Below, one piece after another: positions 30,584 to 32,813 of a stretch of 32,813 nt of DNA. Numbering within the stretch: position 1 is the first letter of the stretch; every line of letters starts with the position of its first letter. The notes under the pieces were generated by a model that saw nothing but the letters and a program-made list of their open reading frames with translations, ran no database searches and was not told the DNA's origin. A program made the position numbers and the translations under genes. Source of the DNA: Paenibacillus sp. A3. Lineage in GTDB: Bacteria; Bacillota; Bacilli; Paenibacillales; NBRC-103111. Where the stretch lies: assembly GCF_001399685.1 (NCBI RefSeq), contig NZ_JTHN01000010.1, positions 1 through 32,813 on the forward strand. Reading direction: 5' to 3'.

Positions 30584-32419
30584 TCAGGATGATTTCAACT
30601 GCTTTTCCAAGGATATAATCTCACTGCCTAGTTGCAGGGCTTTGGGAATATCACCCAAACGTTCTGCTTGCTTGATTTCTTCTCTTTTTCGTTCCAATGT
30701 CTGCAAGAGCGGGAACTTTTTGATTTGCCGGATGTAATCGTCAATCACGGCATCGTTAATACCGCTGCGATTGTCTATTAAAGTTAAGGAGCTAGCCAAG
30801 CTCTCAAGCTTGTCATCCTGCAGCATGCCGATGAACGTGCTGGCGTTGGGCTCGAATCCTTGTGCGTAGTAGGCGTACAAGTAAGCGGCAAGCGCCGCGT
30901 GAGCTTCCATATTGAAACCGTCTCCCAGCTGACGCTCGACATAACCGGATATGTCCCGGTCCAGCATCATGACGGCAAGCAGTTGACGCTCTGCATTCTG
31001 ATAGGCAGGGACCATCGAAGGGGGTTGCGCGCGAAGCCTTCCGTCATTCATAACATTATTCCACGAATTGTCTTTATTATCCCCGGAACGGTCCTTTTTT
31101 TCGGCTTGGAGCCTGATCTCGTTCAGATTTTGCATCGCGGATTCGAACGTTAGGTGAAATTCGGAACAAAGCTCTCTCACATAGTGCTCTCTCTCAATGG
31201 GTGAAGTCAGTCCTGCGATCAAGCGGAGCGCTTGTTGAATGTAGCGAAGCTTTTCTCCATCCTCCTGCAGTTTATAATTTTTACGATAATAAAAAAGTTT
31301 ATATTTGATCGACGGTACGGCGGTTTCGATAACCTCTCGTACGAATCGTTCAGAACCGTTAGCGGAAATATATTCGTCCGGGTCCAACCCGTTCGGCAAC
31401 ATGGCAATTCTTACATTGCATCCTGCATTTTCCAGCAATGGAATGCTCTTATAGGCTGCGGATTGTCCGGCATTGTCCCCGTCGTAAGAGACGACTACCC
31501 GTTCCGCAAGACGCCTGATCGCTTCCGCATGCTCCGGTGTCAGTGCCGTTCCCATGGTCGCCACGCCGTTATGCACTCCGGCCTCCCAAGCGCGAATGAC
31601 ATCCATGTAGCCCTCGAACAAAACGAGTTCCTGGCTTTTGCGGATTTGGGGTCTGGCGGCATGCAGATTGTACAGCGTACGGCTCTTATGGAAAAGCATC
31701 GATTCCGGACTGTTCAAATATTTGGGCTGTACGTCGCCCATCGCTCTTCCTCCGAAGGCGATAATATGCCCTTTCCAATCGCGAATCGGAAACATGACGC
31801 GGTCTCGAAATTTGTCGACATACCCGCTTCCGTCCTGCTTCGCCGAGATCAGCCCTCCTTGCTCCACCAGGGGCAGCGGAAACTGCTTCTTATCGAGCAG
31901 ATTCGTCAGCGTATCCCAGCGCGATGGCGCGTAGCCGATACCGAACGTTTCGATGAGCTTATCGGTCATCCCCCGGGCATGCAAATACTGCTTCGCTTCT
32001 TTGCCCTGCTCGGTGTTGTGAAGAAGATATTCGTACAACTTGCCGGCAAGCTCATGAGCTTCGATCAGTTTCGCCCGATCCGCGTGCTCCTTCGTTTCGG
32101 CTTGGCCTTGCTGCGGCCCGAGTCCGATGTCGAGCTTCGCTTCATCGGCTAATTTCCGGAGCGCCTGGCCGAAAGACAGCCCTTCGACTTCGGAAACGAA
32201 CCGGATGGCGTTCCCGCCCGCCCCGCAGCCGAAACAATGATAAATCTGCTTTTCGGGCGTGACGGTAAAGGAAGGTGTCTTCTCTGAATGAAAAGGACAA
32301 AGACCTTTGAGATAATGTCCCTGCTTTGTCAAATGAACGTGTCTTCCGACGACTTCGACAATATCGTGGGCTTTCAAGACCGCGTCGATGACTTGCTCGG
32401 GAATGCGTCCGTTACTCAT
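30584..32419 (-). CDS. dnaG: DNA primase DnaG
   Basis: Synthesises RNA primers at the replication fork; 611 aa. The zinc-binding domain has the CHC2 ligands C41, H44, C62 and C65 (GLCPFHSEKTPSF, IYHCFGCGAGG). The RNA polymerase domain includes FGIGYAPSRWDTL and the Toprim motifs LVLFEGYMDVIRAWEAG and VVSYDGDNAGQSA. A C-terminal helicase-interaction region follows. The ATG at 32419 is 5 bp after AGGTGG; a longer start at 32434 lies inside that site. It lies 40 bp downstream of yqxD. Confidence 0.97.
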   Translation of the reverse strand: MSNGRIPEQVIDAVLKAHDIVEVVGRHVHLTKQGHYLKGLCPFHSEKTPSFTVTPEKQIYHCFGCGAGGNAIRFVSEVEGLSFGQALRKLADEAKLDIGLGPQQGQAETKEHADRAKLIEAHELAGKLYEYLLHNTEQGKEAKQYLHARGMTDKLIETFGIGYAPSRWDTLTNLLDKKQFPLPLVEQGGLISAKQDGSGYVDKFRDRVMFPIRDWKGHIIAFGGRAMGDVQPKYLNSPESMLFHKSRTLYNLHAARPQIRKSQELVLFEGYMDVIRAWEAGVHNGVATMGTALTPEHAEAIRRLAERVVVSYDGDNAGQSAAYKSIPLLENAGCNVRIAMLPNGLDPDEYISANGSERFVREVIETAVPSIKYKLFYYRKNYKLQEDGEKLRYIQQALRLIAGLTSPIEREHYVRELCSEFHLTFESAMQNLNEIRLQAEKKDRSGDNKDNSWNNVMNDGRLRAQPPSMVPAYQNAERQLLAVMMLDRDISGYVERQLGDGFNMEAHAALAAYLYAYYAQGFEPNASTFIGMLQDDKLESLASSLTLIDNRSGINDAVIDDYIRQIKKFPLLQTLERKREEIKQAERLGDIPKALQLGSEIISLEKQLKSS

Positions 32420-32459
32420 CCTATCCACCTTCATTCAAATTAACACGTATAGGTATTCG

Positions 32460-32813
32460 CTACTTTGCCCGATTCTCCTGCAAGCCCGACAAAACTTTTG
32501 TCAAAGTTTGTAGAAAGGCTTGGCGGTCCTCGTCGGTGAACGCTTTAGGACCTTTCGTATGCTTGCCTCCGCGGCGCTGTTTCGCCTGCTCGTGTCTTCG
32601 TTCCAGTAAAAAATCAATGGTCCGTTCATTGTACGTTTGGCCGCGATTCGACAGCGCCAGCGCTTTTTTGCCAAGCGCCAAAGCAGCCAGCCCGAAATCC
32701 TGCGTGACCAGCACATCTCCGGGCGCGATGCAATTGACGATATACAGGTCTACCGACTGGTCCGACCGGTCCACTTGAACGATATCGACGCCGTCCATCG
32801 GCTGCAGCCGATG
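32460..32813 (-). CDS. yqxD: YqxD/YaiI family (UPF0178, DUF188) protein, 5' end beyond the window
   Basis: The visible C-terminal 117 residues show the family signature: VDLYIVNCIAPGDVLVTQDFGLAALALGK, ALSNRGQTYNERTIDFLLERRHE, and KHTKGPKAFTDEDRQAFLQTL. Family members are around 150-170 aa, so about 40 residues are missing; an in-frame ATG at 32798 is internal and the reading frame stays open to the window edge. The fold resembles PIN-type nucleases with the conserved VTQDFGLA Asp; biochemical role unproved. It heads the yqxD-dnaG-sigA cluster. Confidence 0.93.
   Translation of the reverse strand, partial: HRLQPMDGVDIVQVDRSDQSVDLYIVNCIAPGDVLVTQDFGLAALALGKKALALSNRGQTYNERTIDFLLERRHEQAKQRRGGKHTKGPKAFTDEDRQAFLQTLTKVLSGLQENRAK

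Noticed and set aside
1..32813. Mobile elements, defence systems, CRISPR arrays, biosynthetic clusters
   Set aside because: No transposase, integrase, toxin-antitoxin, Cas, restriction or synthetase-like gene and no spaced direct-repeat array was found; the composition is even across the window.

Overview
The window looks like chromosomal DNA from a spore-forming member of the Bacillales, most likely Paenibacillaceae (Paenibacillus/Cohnella-like). This rests on gene content: an RsfA/GerR-type sporulation regulator, a YhcN/YlaJ-type lipoprotein, DUF2626, DUF3397, DUF1540, YpuI and YlaH proteins, a B-type RNase P RNA, and the yqxD-dnaG-sigA-trmK-yqfO order. Base composition, judged by eye and not computed, is around 50-55% GC. 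I see no insertion sequence, prophage, integron, CRISPR array, tRNA or rRNA. Almost all of it is vertically inherited core sequence, with a few poorly characterised genes between.

Layout, left to right. 1-4700: an oligopeptide ABC transporter operon on the minus strand (oppA-oppB-oppC-oppD, oppD cut by the window edge), with a long control region upstream of oppA. 4730-6934: DUF3397 membrane protein, panE and a GerR-like regulator, all minus; this resembles the B. subtilis ylbO-ylbQ neighbourhood. 7158-11471: DUF2626, a MidA-type methyltransferase on the opposite strand, a lipoprotein, an exported coiled-coil protein and an unknown cytoplasmic protein. 11569-17173: the ylaG-ylaL block (PhoH/YlaK, YlaJ, YlaL, two unknown genes, YlaH, TypA). 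17401-20517: a TerC protein, then the cysteine desulfurase-ThiI pair that makes 4-thiouridine in tRNA. 20619-23931: a soluble lytic transglycosylase, a small membrane protein, DUF1540, a minimal GH15 enzyme and YpuI. 24151-26019: an exported, membrane-anchored subtilisin on the plus strand. 26090-26527: RNase P RNA. 26581-32813: the macromolecular synthesis cluster, transcribed yqxD > dnaG > sigA > (terminator) > membrane protein > trmK > yqfO.

Most genes lie on the minus strand. Convergent pairs share compact bidirectional terminators (7511-7540, 11509-11550, 13589-13614, 26033-26064); in two of them the minus-strand stop codon lies inside the hairpin. I found no defence, secretion, biosynthetic or mobile system here. 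The best leads are (a) an exported coiled-coil protein with a possible lipid-binding C-terminal domain and an uncharacterised downstream partner, (b) a subtilisin with a possible Cache-like sensor domain, and (c) control elements: a 22-bp operator-like palindrome plus a third half-site and a cre-like site upstream of oppA, a palindrome filling a promoter spacer, and a hairpin at the predicted 5' end of the typA mRNA.
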